Origin: Rhizobium laguerreae
GTDB taxonomy: Bacteria > Pseudomonadota > Alphaproteobacteria > Rhizobiales > Rhizobiaceae
Assembly: GCF_002008165.1 (NCBI RefSeq)
Contig: NZ_MRDM01000032.1
Coordinates: forward strand, 248,001 to 312,000
Length of the DNA: 64,000 nucleotides
Direction of reading: 5' to 3'
The notes below the pieces were generated by a model. The model did no database searches. It was not told where the DNA came from and saw only the letters and a program-made list of their open reading frames with translations. This document shows, piece by piece, positions 10,161 through 19,502 of the stretch (positions are counted from its first letter, which is position 1; every line of letters starts with the position of its first letter). Both the position numbers and the translations under genes were made by a program.

Positions 10161-10574
10161 CTATTTGGAGATTTCAGACAGCGTATCGGTGCCGTGCTCG
10201 GCGGCGAGACGCCGCATTTCCGCGACCTTGGCCTGATATTCGGCTTCCGAAAGCGCGCCCGCCTTGCGCCGGGCGGCAAGTGCCGTCAGCTGATGCTGCA
10301 GGTCAGCCGCCTGCTCGTCGCTCATCTGCACATTGGCGGCGGTCAGCGGCGCGCCGAAATTCGGATAGCCGTCCGGGTATTTTGCCAGGCCACCCTCGGC
10401 CGCCTCGCCCTTGGTGGCCGGCATGACGACGGCGGTCGGCGCCGCTCGTTTGGCGGCGGCGGCGGCTTTTTGTTCCGCCGTCAGATTGCATCCGGCAAGA
10501 GCCATCGCCGCCGCGGCGCAGATCAGTGCGGTGCGGTTAAAGGTTGCGATGTGCCGAATGCCGTTCTTCGTCAT
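10161..10574 (-). CDS. small lipoprotein, unknown function
   Basis: 137 residues. A lipoprotein signal peptide with lipobox LAGC (Cys about residue 29) precedes an Ala-rich, mostly helical region. The C-terminal part (LQHQLTALAARRKAGALSEAEYQAKVAEM) looks like a short SHOCT-type element. It is divergent from phaC. No more specific family can be named. Confidence 0.75.
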   Translation of the reverse strand: MTKNGIRHIATFNRTALICAAAAMALAGCNLTAEQKAAAAAKRAAPTAVVMPATKGEAAEGGLAKYPDGYPNFGAPLTAANVQMSDEQAADLQHQLTALAARRKAGALSEAEYQAKVAEMRRLAAEHGTDTLSEISK

Positions 10575-10679
10575 GCCTCAAAAATCCAGTTTTGACTGCT
10601 TCGACTGTTAAATTTGTCGCAGCCACAAAGCAATAGCATGAGCCGACGCGGGTGGAACTTGTTTTCTCGTTCGATCACG

Positions 10680-12593
10680 ATGTACAACGACTGGATAAAA
10701 AGAGTGGTGCTGCCGCCGGAGGAAATGGTGACCGACAGCAAGCAGGAGAATGGCGGCCAAAAGAATGGCGAAAAGGCCGGCTTCGACGCGACCGATCTCG
10801 ATCCCTATCTGCTGAAGGATCCTGAGGCCATGGCGATGAATTTCGCTCGGGCGCTCGAAAATCTCGGACAAGCAGCATCTGCCTGGCTTGCGCCGCGCGA
10901 ACGCGGCGAGATCAGCGAAAGCGCCGCCGATCCGATGACCGACATGGTCAAGACGCTTTCCAAGGTCACCGAATACTGGATTTCCGATCCGCGCCGCACC
11001 TTCGAGGCACAGACGCAGCTGATGTCCTCGTTCTTCGGCATCTGGATGCGCTCGATGCAGCGCATGCAAGGCACGCGCGGCATGCAGGGCGATCCCACGC
11101 CTCCCGAGCCGGACACCCGCAAGGACAAGCGCTTTTCGGACGAGGACTGGGAGAAGAATCCGTTCTTCGATTTTCTTCGCCAGGTCTATTTCGTCACGAC
11201 CGACTGGGTAGAAAAGATGGTGTCGGAGACCGAGGGCCTCGACGAGCACACCAAACACAAGGCCGGCTTCTACGTGAAGCAGATTACGGCAGCGCTTTCG
11301 CCGACCAACTTCATTGTCACCAATCCGCAGCTCTACCGCGAGACGATCGCGACCAGCGGCGCCAATCTGGTGCGCGGGATGAAGATGCTGGCCGAGGATA
11401 TCGCTGCCGGACATGGCGACCTTCGCCTTCGCCAGACCGACATGACGAAATTCGCCGTCGGCCGCGATATGGCGCTGACGCCAGGCAAGGTGATCGCCCA
11501 GAACGACATCTGCCAGATCATCCAGTACGAGGCTTCGACCGAAACGGTGCTGAAGCGGCCGCTTCTGATCTGCCCGCCCTGGATCAACAAGTTCTATATT
11601 CTCGACCTCAACCCGCAAAAATCCTTCATCAAATGGTGCGTCGACCAGGGGCAGACGGTCTTCGTCATTTCCTGGGTCAACCCGGATGCGCGCCACGCCG
11701 ACAAGGACTGGGCGGCCTATGCCCGCGAGGGCATCGATTTCGCGCTGGCAACGGTCGAGAAGGCCACCGGCGAGAAGGACGTCAACGCCGTCGGCTACTG
11801 CGTCGGCGGCACGCTGCTTGCGGCAACACTGGCGCTGCATGCCAAGGAGAAGAACAAGCGTATCAAGACCGCGACACTCTTCACCACCCAGGTCGACTTC
11901 ACCCATGCCGGCGACCTCAAAGTCTTCGTCGACGAGGAGCAGCTTGAAGCGCTCGAAGAGCATATGCAGGCGGCCGGCTATCTCGACGGCACGAAGATGT
12001 CGATGGCCTTCAACATGTTGCGCGCCTCCGAGCTGATCTGGCCTTATTTCGTCAACAACTACCTCAAGGGCCAGGATCCCCTGCCCTTCGACCTGTTGTT
12101 CTGGAATGCCGATTCGACCCGCATGGCGGCGGCAAACCATGCTTTCTACCTGCGCAATTGCTATCTCAAGAACGCGCTGACGCAGAACGAGATGATCCTC
12201 GACGGCAAGTCCGTGTCGCTGAAGGACGTGAAGATCCCGATCTACAATCTCGCCACCCGCGAGGATCACATCGCACCTGCCAAGTCCGTCTTCCTCGGCA
12301 GCCGGTTCTTCGGCGGCAAGGTGGAATTCGTCGTGACCGGCTCCGGACACATCGCCGGCGTCGTTAATCCGCCCGACAGGAAGAAGTATCAATTCTGGAC
12401 GGGCGGCCCCGCCAAGGGAGACTACGAGACCTGGCTCGAGCACGCGACGGAGACCCCGGGATCATGGTGGCCGCATTGGCAGGCCTGGATCGAGACGCAT
12501 GACGGCAGGCGCGTGCCGGCCCGCAAACCTGGCGGCGATGCATTGAACGCGATCGAGGAAGCGCCGGGAAGTTATGTGATGGAGCGCGCCTGA
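10680..12593 (+). CDS. phaC: class I poly(3-hydroxyalkanoate) synthase
   Basis: About 637 residues from MYNDWIKRVV. It polymerises (R)-3-hydroxyacyl-CoA into polyhydroxybutyrate storage granules, a hallmark of free-living and symbiotic rhizobia. It has the N-terminal PhaC domain, then an alpha/beta hydrolase domain with the lipase-like box GYCVGG (catalytic Cys about residue 374), a catalytic Asp in TREDHIAP and a His in GSGHIAGV. Upstream in-frame starts exist (TTG 10614, ATG 10638), and none of the candidates has a clear Shine-Dalgarno. The 10680 start is chosen because it gives the length I expect for Rhizobium PhaC. No phasin or phaAB genes are adjacent. Confidence 0.95.
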   Translation: MYNDWIKRVVLPPEEMVTDSKQENGGQKNGEKAGFDATDLDPYLLKDPEAMAMNFARALENLGQAASAWLAPRERGEISESAADPMTDMVKTLSKVTEYWISDPRRTFEAQTQLMSSFFGIWMRSMQRMQGTRGMQGDPTPPEPDTRKDKRFSDEDWEKNPFFDFLRQVYFVTTDWVEKMVSETEGLDEHTKHKAGFYVKQITAALSPTNFIVTNPQLYRETIATSGANLVRGMKMLAEDIAAGHGDLRLRQTDMTKFAVGRDMALTPGKVIAQNDICQIIQYEASTETVLKRPLLICPPWINKFYILDLNPQKSFIKWCVDQGQTVFVISWVNPDARHADKDWAAYAREGIDFALATVEKATGEKDVNAVGYCVGGTLLAATLALHAKEKNKRIKTATLFTTQVDFTHAGDLKVFVDEEQLEALEEHMQAAGYLDGTKMSMAFNMLRASELIWPYFVNNYLKGQDPLPFDLLFWNADSTRMAAANHAFYLRNCYLKNALTQNEMILDGKSVSLKDVKIPIYNLATREDHIAPAKSVFLGSRFFGGKVEFVVTGSGHIAGVVNPPDRKKYQFWTGGPAKGDYETWLEHATETPGSWWPHWQAWIETHDGRRVPARKPGGDALNAIEEAPGSYVMERA

Positions 12594-12798
12594 GAAGGCC
12601 CAACACATCTCTTTTGAGACGTCGAGAGACAGAGCGACGCCGCGTAAACAAATTAGAAACCATAATTCGTCATCCTTGCGAGACAGTCGGAAGTCGCGGT
12701 TGGTCTAAATTCGGCCCATTTGCGCCTGTACCGGCCCCGGCGAAGTGTATCAGTCAGTGCCGCCGGCCTGCGTAGCGAGTTTGAAAGACGAGTGTAGT

Positions 12799-14142
12799 AT
12801 GGCGTGTGCGGTTGGGACGTTCGATGACGTCACCCCTCTTGGCGGATCTGCTTTCCGTTGGCGCAGATCTCGCGGTTTCCTTTACGGTGTTGTCGGCGCC
12901 GGATTTCTGACCTCCACCTGGCTGATCGCGACCTTCGCGACGATGCACTCGATAGCCACTCCCTATTCTCCGTCCGATCGCCTGGCACAGCTCGGCGCTG
13001 CGCCGAAGGTGGCGCCTTCAACGCGCCATGAGAGGCTGATCCATGTCGGCAAGGCCGACCGGCTGGCCGCCTTCGATGCGAAGCCGAAGGTCCCGCTGAC
13101 GGCGAGCCGCATTCAATCCCATGCCGAAAAGACCGCCGCCGCTGCGACGGCGCTTGCGGTTCTCGCCAAAAACAATCGGCTCGCAATGGCTGCCGAACAG
13201 CCGGTCGTGGCGGCGATCTCCGACAGCGCCAAATTCCGCAAGGACGATGTGATCGCGGCGGCGCCGGTCGAGCTCGCCTCGGCAGAGACGGAAGAAGAAG
13301 AAGACGGCGACCGGATCATCGTTCCGTCGAAAGAAGCCGTCGCCGCAGCCGAACTCCCGACCCTGCTGGCTCTTGCCGATGCCGGATCCCGGCAAATCGC
13401 GCCGGCTCCGGTCGAGCCAACCGCATCTCCCCTCAAAACGGCCTCCATTCCCGCATCGGCACCAGCTCCGGTGGTTGTCGCCGCCGCGGAAGACGCGCCA
13501 CCCTTCGATCTCGTGCTGGCGCCGAACGAGGATTCGGTGCCGCTGCCGATGGCGCGTCCTGACGGACTCGTCGGCAAACCGACACCGCTCTCCAAGGGGT
13601 CTGAGCGCTCTGGCGAGCCTGTGCTTGCCTACGCCCAGCCGAACGCGCCGATCGAGGATGACGAGGACGATGCAGTACCGCGCTACGACAAGCCGGTCTT
13701 CTCGCCGAAGCTGCGCGCAGGCGTAGCGATCTACGATATCGAGAACAGCACCGTCTATCTGCCGAACGGCGAGCGGCTCGAGGCCCATTCCGGGCTCGGC
13801 AAGATGCGCGACAAGCCGCGTTTCGCCAACAAGAAGATGCACGGACCGACGCCGCCGCACACCTATGTTCTTACCATGCGCGAGAGCCTTTTCCACGGCG
13901 TCGAGGCGCTGCGGCTGACACCGATCGAGGGTTCGGACGCCATCTATGACCGTGTCGGCCTGCTTGCCCACACCTACATGCTCGGCAAGAACGGCGATTC
14001 CAACGGCTGCGTCTCCTTCAAGGACTACCGCCGCTTCCTCGCCGCCTACAAACGCGGCGACATCAAGCAGCTCGTCGTGGTGCCGCGGCTGAACAACAAA
14101 CCGTCTTCGACGCTTGCCTCGCTGTTTTCGCGGCGCAGCTGA
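12799..14142 (+). CDS. membrane-anchored Tlde1 (DUF2778) domain protein
   Basis: 447 residues. A short cytoplasmic N-terminus, a transmembrane helix (about 28-55, GFLYGVVGAGFLTSTWLIATF), a long Ala/Pro/Glu-rich periplasmic linker and a C-terminal Tlde1 (formerly DUF2778) domain from about residue 310. The catalytic-looking motif is LLAHTYMLGKNGDSNGCVSF, with the His and SxGC-like Cys of L,D-transpeptidase folds. Known Tlde1 proteins act on peptidoglycan stem peptides (L,D-carboxypeptidase or exchange activity). The ATG at 12799 was chosen over an in-frame GTG at 12745. It is a single gene with no secretion-effector context, so a housekeeping cell-wall role is more likely than an antibacterial toxin. 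Confidence 0.82.
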   Translation: MACAVGTFDDVTPLGGSAFRWRRSRGFLYGVVGAGFLTSTWLIATFATMHSIATPYSPSDRLAQLGAAPKVAPSTRHERLIHVGKADRLAAFDAKPKVPLTASRIQSHAEKTAAAATALAVLAKNNRLAMAAEQPVVAAISDSAKFRKDDVIAAAPVELASAETEEEEDGDRIIVPSKEAVAAAELPTLLALADAGSRQIAPAPVEPTASPLKTASIPASAPAPVVVAAAEDAPPFDLVLAPNEDSVPLPMARPDGLVGKPTPLSKGSERSGEPVLAYAQPNAPIEDDEDDAVPRYDKPVFSPKLRAGVAIYDIENSTVYLPNGERLEAHSGLGKMRDKPRFANKKMHGPTPPHTYVLTMRESLFHGVEALRLTPIEGSDAIYDRVGLLAHTYMLGKNGDSNGCVSFKDYRRFLAAYKRGDIKQLVVVPRLNNKPSSTLASLFSRRS

Positions 14143-14183
14143 GGATTGGAGAGCGCACCGCCGCTTGCCCGGCAGCGGACGCG

Positions 14184-15371
14184 CTACTTCAGCCAGGCTG
14201 CGATTCGCTCCACCGCCTCGGCGATCTCCGCTTGCGAGCCCGCGTAGGACAGACGCAGCGTTCGATTTCCCTCCAGCGGATCAAAATCGAGACCGGGCGT
14301 AGCGGCGACGTCGATTTCCGCGAGCATGCGCTTGGCAAAGCCCATGCTGTCATTGGTGAAGCGGGTGACGTCGAGATAGGCGTAGAAGGCCCCGTCCATC
14401 GGCGAGGCAATCGATAACCCGATCTGCGGCAGTCGCCGCATCAGCAAGTCGCGGTTGCCGGCGTAACTAGCCTTGTAATGATCGAGCTCGGCGCCGGCGC
14501 TGAGAGCGGCCGTGGCGGCAATCTGGGAAAGCTCCGGCGGGGATATATAGAGGCTCTGCGCCACCCGCTCGATCGGCCGAACCAGGCGTTCCGGCAGTAC
14601 CATCCAGCCGATTCGCCAGCCGGTCATGCAATAGTATTTAGAAAAAGAGTTGATGACGATCGCCTCGTCGGTCAGCTCCAGCGCGCTCGCCTCCTCGCCG
14701 GCGAAGGTCAGCCCGTGGTAGATTTCATCGGAGATGAAGGCGATGGAATGGGCCGCGCAGTAATCCGAAAGCGCCTTCAGCCCCTCGCGGCCGGTCACCG
14801 TACCGGTCGGGTTGGCGGGGCTTGCGAGCAGCACGCCTTTCAGCGTGATGCCGCTCTCCTTCTGCGCCGCTTCGAGGCTTTGCGGCGTCAGGGTGAAGTG
14901 GGTCTCGGCCGTTACCGGCACTTCGAGAACCTTCAGACCCAGCGCGCCGAGGATATTGCGATAGGCGGGATAACCGGGTCTTGCGATCGCCACCGCATCG
15001 CCGGCATCGAAGAGCGACAGGAAGGCGAGATTGAAGCCGGCCGAGGAACCTGTGGTGATGGCGATGCGTTTGGGATCGATCTCCAGGCCGTGGCGATCCT
15101 TGTAGTGCCAGGCGAGCGCCGATTTCAGCCGTGCCGTCCCCAGCGCATCGGTATAACCGATCCGGCCTTCGGCAAGGGCTGCGCGCGCTGCTTCGAGGGC
15201 CGCCTGAGGCGCCGGATGCGAGGGCTGGCCAACCGCCATCGAGATCACCGGATGGCCGCTCGCACGCCGCTTCGTCGCCTCGGCCAGGACGTCCATGGCG
15301 TGAAAAGGCTCGACTTCGCTGCGTTTCGATATGGAAAACAAGATCGTTTCTCGCTCAGCTTCTTCAATCAC
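14184..15371 (-). CDS. pyridoxal-phosphate-dependent aminotransferase
   Basis: 395 residues, class I/II aminotransferase. Visible motifs are ISMAVGQPSHPAPQ near the N-terminus, LLASPANPTGT, the PLP aspartate in FISDEIYHGL and the lysine in INSFSKYYCMTGWRIGW. It belongs to the broad aspartate/valine-pyruvate-like group, and substrate cannot be told. The GTG at 15371 is used. A TTG eleven codons in, preceded by GAGCGAGA, could be the true start. Convergent with the Tlde1 gene (41 bases apart). Confidence 0.85.
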   Translation of the reverse strand: MIEEAERETILFSISKRSEVEPFHAMDVLAEATKRRASGHPVISMAVGQPSHPAPQAALEAARAALAEGRIGYTDALGTARLKSALAWHYKDRHGLEIDPKRIAITTGSSAGFNLAFLSLFDAGDAVAIARPGYPAYRNILGALGLKVLEVPVTAETHFTLTPQSLEAAQKESGITLKGVLLASPANPTGTVTGREGLKALSDYCAAHSIAFISDEIYHGLTFAGEEASALELTDEAIVINSFSKYYCMTGWRIGWMVLPERLVRPIERVAQSLYISPPELSQIAATAALSAGAELDHYKASYAGNRDLLMRRLPQIGLSIASPMDGAFYAYLDVTRFTNDSMGFAKRMLAEIDVAATPGLDFDPLEGNRTLRLSYAGSQAEIAEAVERIAAWLK

Positions 15372-15552
15372 GGCCCGACAATTGCCGCATTAATCGGCTC
15401 ATCACAATCCCGCGAGGGCCGCGCGGGGATGAAAAATTCTGGTTTGAGCAGAACCGAACGCACCGTACCTTGACGCGACGCATTCAAGTCCATTAACCCG
15501 GCGACGGTCTTCTTAACGAAGAGACGACCATATCGCCGATGACGAGGATATC

Positions 15553-16311
15553 ATGGCATTCTTCCCGAAGACCTTCACCGCACTGGCGCTTGCCGCATCG
15601 ATCGCCCTTCCGCTTCCGGCGGCAGCGCTCGACGACCAGCAGAAGAAGGAGTTCGGCGAATTCATCAAGCAATACCTGCTCGAGAACCCCGAGATCATGC
15701 TCGAAGTCCAGGATGCGCTGCAGAAGAAGCAGGAGGCCCAGCGGTCGGTGAAGGCCAATATGGCGATCGAAGAGAACAGCACCAACATCTTCGAATCGAA
15801 GAACGACGTCACGCTCGGCAATCCCAAGGGCGATGTCACTGTCGTCGAATTCTTCGATTATAATTGCAGCTACTGCCGCCATGCGCTTCCCGACATGCAG
15901 GCGATGCTAAAGAAGGACAAGAACGTCCGTTTCGTCCTCAAGGAATTCCCGATCCTCGGGCCGGATTCGGTCGCCGCGCACAAGGTGGCCGACGCCTTCC
16001 GGAAGCTCGCACCGGAGAAATATGCCGATTTCCACACCGCCCTTCTCGGCACCGAAGGCCGTGCCTCTGACGAAACAGCGGTCGCGGTCGCTGCCTCGCT
16101 CGGCGTCAGCGAGGACAAGATCCGCGCCGAGATGGCAAAGAGCCCGAATGACGGGATCGTCCAGGCGACCTACCAGCTCGCCTCCAGTCTCGGCATCAGC
16201 GGCACGCCGTCCTACGTGATCGGCAACGAACTGGTGCCCGGCGCCGTCGGGCTCGACGATCTCGAAGCCAAGGTCAAGAACATGCGCAGCTGCGGCAAGA
16301 CCACCTGCTAA
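15553..16311 (+). CDS. DsbA-family periplasmic thiol-disulfide oxidoreductase
   Basis: 252 residues. Signal peptide (LALAASIALPLPAAALD), an N-terminal helical ScsC-like extension (DDQQKKEFGEFIKQYLLENP), then a thioredoxin/DsbA fold with the redox motif CSYC in FFDYNCSYCRHALPDM and the cis-Pro loop GISGTPSYVIGN. The last residues contain a second Cys pair (MRSCGKTTC), which might form a structural disulfide. It should oxidise or isomerise disulfides of exported proteins. It precedes the aroQ-acc operon by 161 bases and is probably a separate unit. Confidence 0.9.
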   Translation: MAFFPKTFTALALAASIALPLPAAALDDQQKKEFGEFIKQYLLENPEIMLEVQDALQKKQEAQRSVKANMAIEENSTNIFESKNDVTLGNPKGDVTVVEFFDYNCSYCRHALPDMQAMLKKDKNVRFVLKEFPILGPDSVAAHKVADAFRKLAPEKYADFHTALLGTEGRASDETAVAVAASLGVSEDKIRAEMAKSPNDGIVQATYQLASSLGISGTPSYVIGNELVPGAVGLDDLEAKVKNMRSCGKTTC

Positions 16312-16472
16312 GCAAACCAGTCGCCAGCCGGCAGCCCATCAAATCGCCAAAATCGAAGTGTTTCAACCATGTGGACAAATGTGGCACGATTGCCGCTGGC
16401 CAATCCGTAAGGGCTTTCATTCAGCCTTCGCGGAGTCTATAGGTTGCCGTCGTACATTTTACGGAACATTCG

Positions 16473-16910
16473 ATGACGCAAACGATTTTTGTCCTGAACG
16501 GCCCCAACCTGAACATGCTGGGCAAACGAGAGCCCGGCATTTATGGCGGCAAGACGCTCAAGGACATCGAGGCGGACTGCAAGGCCGCAGGCCGCGAACT
16601 CGGCCTCGATATCGATTTCCGCCAGAGCAACCATGAAGGCACGCTCGTCGATTGGTTCCATGAGGCCGACGAAAAGTCCGTCGGCGTTGCCATCAATGCA
16701 GGCGCCTATACGCATACATCGGTCGCGCTGCATGATGCGATCCGCGCTATTTCCATTCCCGTCGTCGAGCTCCACATATCCAACGTGCATGCACGGGAAG
16801 AATTCCGCCACAAGTCGATGATCGCGCCGGCATGCAAAGGCGTGATCTGCGGCTTCGGGCCTCACAGCTACATCCTGGCGCTCCACGCGCTGAAGAACAT
16901 CACGGCATAA
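16473..16910 (+). CDS. aroQ: type II 3-dehydroquinate dehydratase
   Basis: 145 residues, standard for the small dodecameric type II enzyme. It dehydrates 3-dehydroquinate to 3-dehydroshikimate in the shikimate pathway. Signatures are FVLNGPNLNMLGKREP (catalytic Arg) and Tyr in GIYGG near the N-terminus, then INAGAYTHTSVALHDA, and EVHISN-type SNVHAREEFRHKS with the catalytic His. First gene of a tight operon with accB, accC and aat (20-base gap to accB). Confidence 0.97.
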   Translation: MTQTIFVLNGPNLNMLGKREPGIYGGKTLKDIEADCKAAGRELGLDIDFRQSNHEGTLVDWFHEADEKSVGVAINAGAYTHTSVALHDAIRAISIPVVELHISNVHAREEFRHKSMIAPACKGVICGFGPHSYILALHALKNITA

Positions 16911-16930
16911 GAAGAAGACAGGGCAACACC

Positions 16931-17401
16931 ATGGCTGAAAAGAAATCGGGTATCGACCAGGCACTGATCCGCGATCTCGCCAATATTCTGAACGAAACGG
17001 ATCTGACGGAGATCGAGGTCGAGCAGGATGACCTGCGCATCCGCGTTTCACGCGCCGGCACGCCGCAATATGTCCAGGCGCCGATCGCAGCACCTGGTTA
17101 TGCCGCGCCCGCAGCCGCCGCTGCGGCAGCCGTTGCTGCGCCTGCCGCAGCTCCCAGCCGCAACCCGGCCAATGTCGTCAATGCACCGATGGTGGGTACC
17201 GTCTATATGGCGCCGGCTCCGGGCGCGCGTCCGTTCATCGAAGTCGGCGCAACCGTCAAGGAAGGCCAGACGTTGATCATCATCGAAGCGATGAAGACCA
17301 TGAACCAGATCCCCTCGCCGAAGTCAGGCAAGGTGACCGAGATCCTCGTCGATGACGGACATCCCGTCGAATACGGCCAAGCCCTCGTCGTCATCGAATA
17401 G
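16931..17401 (+). CDS. accB: biotin carboxyl carrier protein of acetyl-CoA carboxylase
   Basis: 156 residues. A helical N-terminus (GIDQALIRDLANILNETDL), an Ala/Pro-rich flexible linker and a C-terminal biotinyl domain with the biotinylation site in IIEAMKTMNQIPS (Lys of EAMKM-type; here EAMKT). It carries carboxybiotin between AccC and AccAD for malonyl-CoA synthesis. Located between aroQ and accC, with a 10-base gap to accC. Confidence 0.97.
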   Translation: MAEKKSGIDQALIRDLANILNETDLTEIEVEQDDLRIRVSRAGTPQYVQAPIAAPGYAAPAAAAAAAVAAPAAAPSRNPANVVNAPMVGTVYMAPAPGARPFIEVGATVKEGQTLIIIEAMKTMNQIPSPKSGKVTEILVDDGHPVEYGQALVVIE

Positions 17402-17411
17402 GCCGATGCCC

Positions 17412-18761
17412 ATGATCTCGAAAATCCTCATCGCCAATCGCGGGGAAATCGCCCTTCGCGTGCTCCGGGCCTGCAAGGAGCTCGGCATCGCCTGCGTCGT
17501 GGTCCATTCCACCGCCGACGCCGATGCCATGCATGTGCGCCTTGCAGACGAAAGTGTCTGCATCGGCCCGCCCTCCTCGCGCGAGAGCTATCTCAACATC
17601 CACCAGATTGTCGCCGCCTGCGAGATCACCGGCGCCGACGCCGTGCATCCGGGCTACGGCTTTCTGTCGGAGAATGCCAAGTTCGCCGATATCCTCGAAG
17701 CCCACGGCATTACTTTCATTGGGCCGACGGCGGACCATATCCGCATCATGGGCGACAAGATCACCGCCAAGACGACGGCGCTCGAGCTCGGCATTCCCGT
17801 CGTTCCGGGCTCGGACGGCGAAGTGAAGACCGAAGAGGATGCGCTGAAGACGGCGGCTGAAATCGGCTATCCCGTGCTGATCAAGGCCACTGCCGGCGGC
17901 GGCGGGCGTGGCATGAAGGTCGCCAAGAGCGAAGCCGATTTGATCGAAGCCTGGTCGACGGCGCGCACGGAGGCGGCAGCCGCCTTCGGCAACGATGCCG
18001 TCTACATGGAAAAATATCTCGGCAAGCCGCGCCACATCGAAATTCAGGTGTTCGGTGACGGGGAAGGCAATGCCATCCATCTCGGCGAGCGCGACTGCTC
18101 GCTGCAGCGGCGCCATCAGAAAGTCTGGGAGGAGGCGAATTCGCCGGCACTCAACGTCGAGCAGCGCATGAAGATCGGCCAGGTCTGCGCCGACGCCATG
18201 AAGAAGCTGAAATATCGCGGCGCCGGCACGATCGAATTCCTCTACGAAAACGGCGAGTTCTATTTCATCGAAATGAACACCCGCCTGCAGGTGGAGCATC
18301 CGATCACCGAAGCGATCACCGGCATCGACCTCGTGCACGAGCAGATCCGCGTCGCTTCCGGCGGCGGTCTCTCGGTGACGCAGGACGAAGTGCATTTTTC
18401 CGGTCACGCCATCGAGTGCCGTATCAATGCCGAGCACCCGCGCACCTTCGTGCCTTCGCCGGGCACGATCACGCATTTCCACGCGCCGGGCGGCCTCGGC
18501 GTGCGCATCGATTCCGGTGCCTATCAGGGCTACAAAATCCCGCCTTATTACGACAGCCTGATCGGCAAGCTGATCGTGCACGGCCGTACCCGCGTCGAAT
18601 GCATGATGCGCCTGCGCCGGGCGCTCGACGAATTCGTCGTCGACGGCATCAATACGACGCTGCCGCTGTTCCAGGATCTCGTCTCCAACCAGGATATCGC
18701 CAACGGCGATTACGACATCCATTGGCTGGAAGACTACCTCGCCAACACACCGGCGGCATAG
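17412..18761 (+). CDS. accC: biotin carboxylase subunit of acetyl-CoA carboxylase
   Basis: 449 residues, the same length as E. coli AccC. It carboxylates biotin on AccB using ATP and bicarbonate. Seen are the N-terminal KILIANRGEIALRVLRACKEL, HPGYGFLSENA, the glycine-rich ATP-grasp loop KATAGGGGRGMK, the metal-binding EFLYENGEFYFIEMNTRLQVEHPITE and the C-terminal domain. The start at 17412 gives MISKILIAN; an ATG two codons earlier is possible. Third gene of the aroQ-accB-accC-aat operon. Confidence 0.98.
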   Translation: MISKILIANRGEIALRVLRACKELGIACVVVHSTADADAMHVRLADESVCIGPPSSRESYLNIHQIVAACEITGADAVHPGYGFLSENAKFADILEAHGITFIGPTADHIRIMGDKITAKTTALELGIPVVPGSDGEVKTEEDALKTAAEIGYPVLIKATAGGGGRGMKVAKSEADLIEAWSTARTEAAAAFGNDAVYMEKYLGKPRHIEIQVFGDGEGNAIHLGERDCSLQRRHQKVWEEANSPALNVEQRMKIGQVCADAMKKLKYRGAGTIEFLYENGEFYFIEMNTRLQVEHPITEAITGIDLVHEQIRVASGGGLSVTQDEVHFSGHAIECRINAEHPRTFVPSPGTITHFHAPGGLGVRIDSGAYQGYKIPPYYDSLIGKLIVHGRTRVECMMRLRRALDEFVVDGINTTLPLFQDLVSNQDIANGDYDIHWLEDYLANTPAA

Positions 18762-18768
18762 GACAGGA

Positions 18769-19383
18769 ATGGCAGGATCGCGCAGGAAGTCACCAGGCAT
18801 AACCCCTGACATTCTCCTGCGCGCCTATTCCATCGGCCTGTTCCCGATGGCCGAATCCGCCGACGACCCGGAGATCTTCTGGGTCGAACCGGAACTGCGC
18901 GGCGTGCTGCCGCTCGACCATTTCCATGTGTCGAAAAGCCTGGCCAAGGCGGTGCGCAAGAAGCCCTTCGAGATCCGTTTCGATTACGCGTTCGATCAGG
19001 TCATCGCCGCCTGTGCGGAGGAGACGTCCGGGCGCCCGAGCACCTGGATCAACAGGACGATCAGATCGCTTTATTCGACGCTCTTCGACATGGGCCATGC
19101 CCATACCGTCGAAGCCTGGGAGGGCGATGAGTTGGTCGGCGGCCTCTACGGCGTCTCGCTCGGCTCGGCCTTCTTCGGCGAAAGCATGTTTTCGCGCCGG
19201 ACGGATGCCTCGAAGATCTGCCTCGTTCATCTGGTAGACCGGCTGCGGGAAAGGGGCTTCACCCTGCTTGACACCCAGTTCACCACCGAGCACCTGAAAA
19301 CATTCGGAGCGATCGACGTTCCGAAGGCCGATTATGCCGCGATGCTCGCCGCGGCGATGGAATCGCCGCATCTGGAATTCTGA
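18769..19383 (+). CDS. aat: leucyl/phenylalanyl-tRNA-protein transferase
   Basis: 204 residues. It transfers Leu or Phe from tRNA to N-terminal Arg/Lys of proteins, marking them for ClpS/ClpAP degradation. Family motifs are YSIGLFPMAE, EIFWVEPELRGVLPL, TWINRTIRSLYSTLF, the substrate-site VEAWEGDELVGGLYG and FFGESMFSRRTDASK, ending in LLDTQFTTEHLKTFG. Seven bases after accC, so co-transcribed with it. Confidence 0.97.
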   Translation: MAGSRRKSPGITPDILLRAYSIGLFPMAESADDPEIFWVEPELRGVLPLDHFHVSKSLAKAVRKKPFEIRFDYAFDQVIAACAEETSGRPSTWINRTIRSLYSTLFDMGHAHTVEAWEGDELVGGLYGVSLGSAFFGESMFSRRTDASKICLVHLVDRLRERGFTLLDTQFTTEHLKTFGAIDVPKADYAAMLAAAMESPHLEF

Positions 19384-19462
19384 GGATTGTTTTCAGAGTA
19401 AAATCCGGCAGACAACATCGCCCCTTGCCACACGCCGGGTTGAGGAAGATGCGGCAGACCAG

Positions 19463-19502
19463 CGAAGACGCAGTTACTTCGCCGAAGACGCAGTTACTTC
19501 GC
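19463..19502. repeat. tandem 20-bp duplication at the 3' end of the DUF2155 gene
   Basis: The unit CGAAGACGCAGTTACTTCGC occurs twice in direct succession (19463-19482, 19483-19502). The second copy contains the DUF2155 stop codon (TAA on the minus strand), so the first copy repeats the gene end outside the coding region. Confidence 0.9.

Noticed and set aside
10608..12443. Open frame of 611 codons on the minus strand opposite phaC
   Set aside because: It mirrors phaC codon bias in high-GC DNA, has no recognisable domain and no ribosome binding site.
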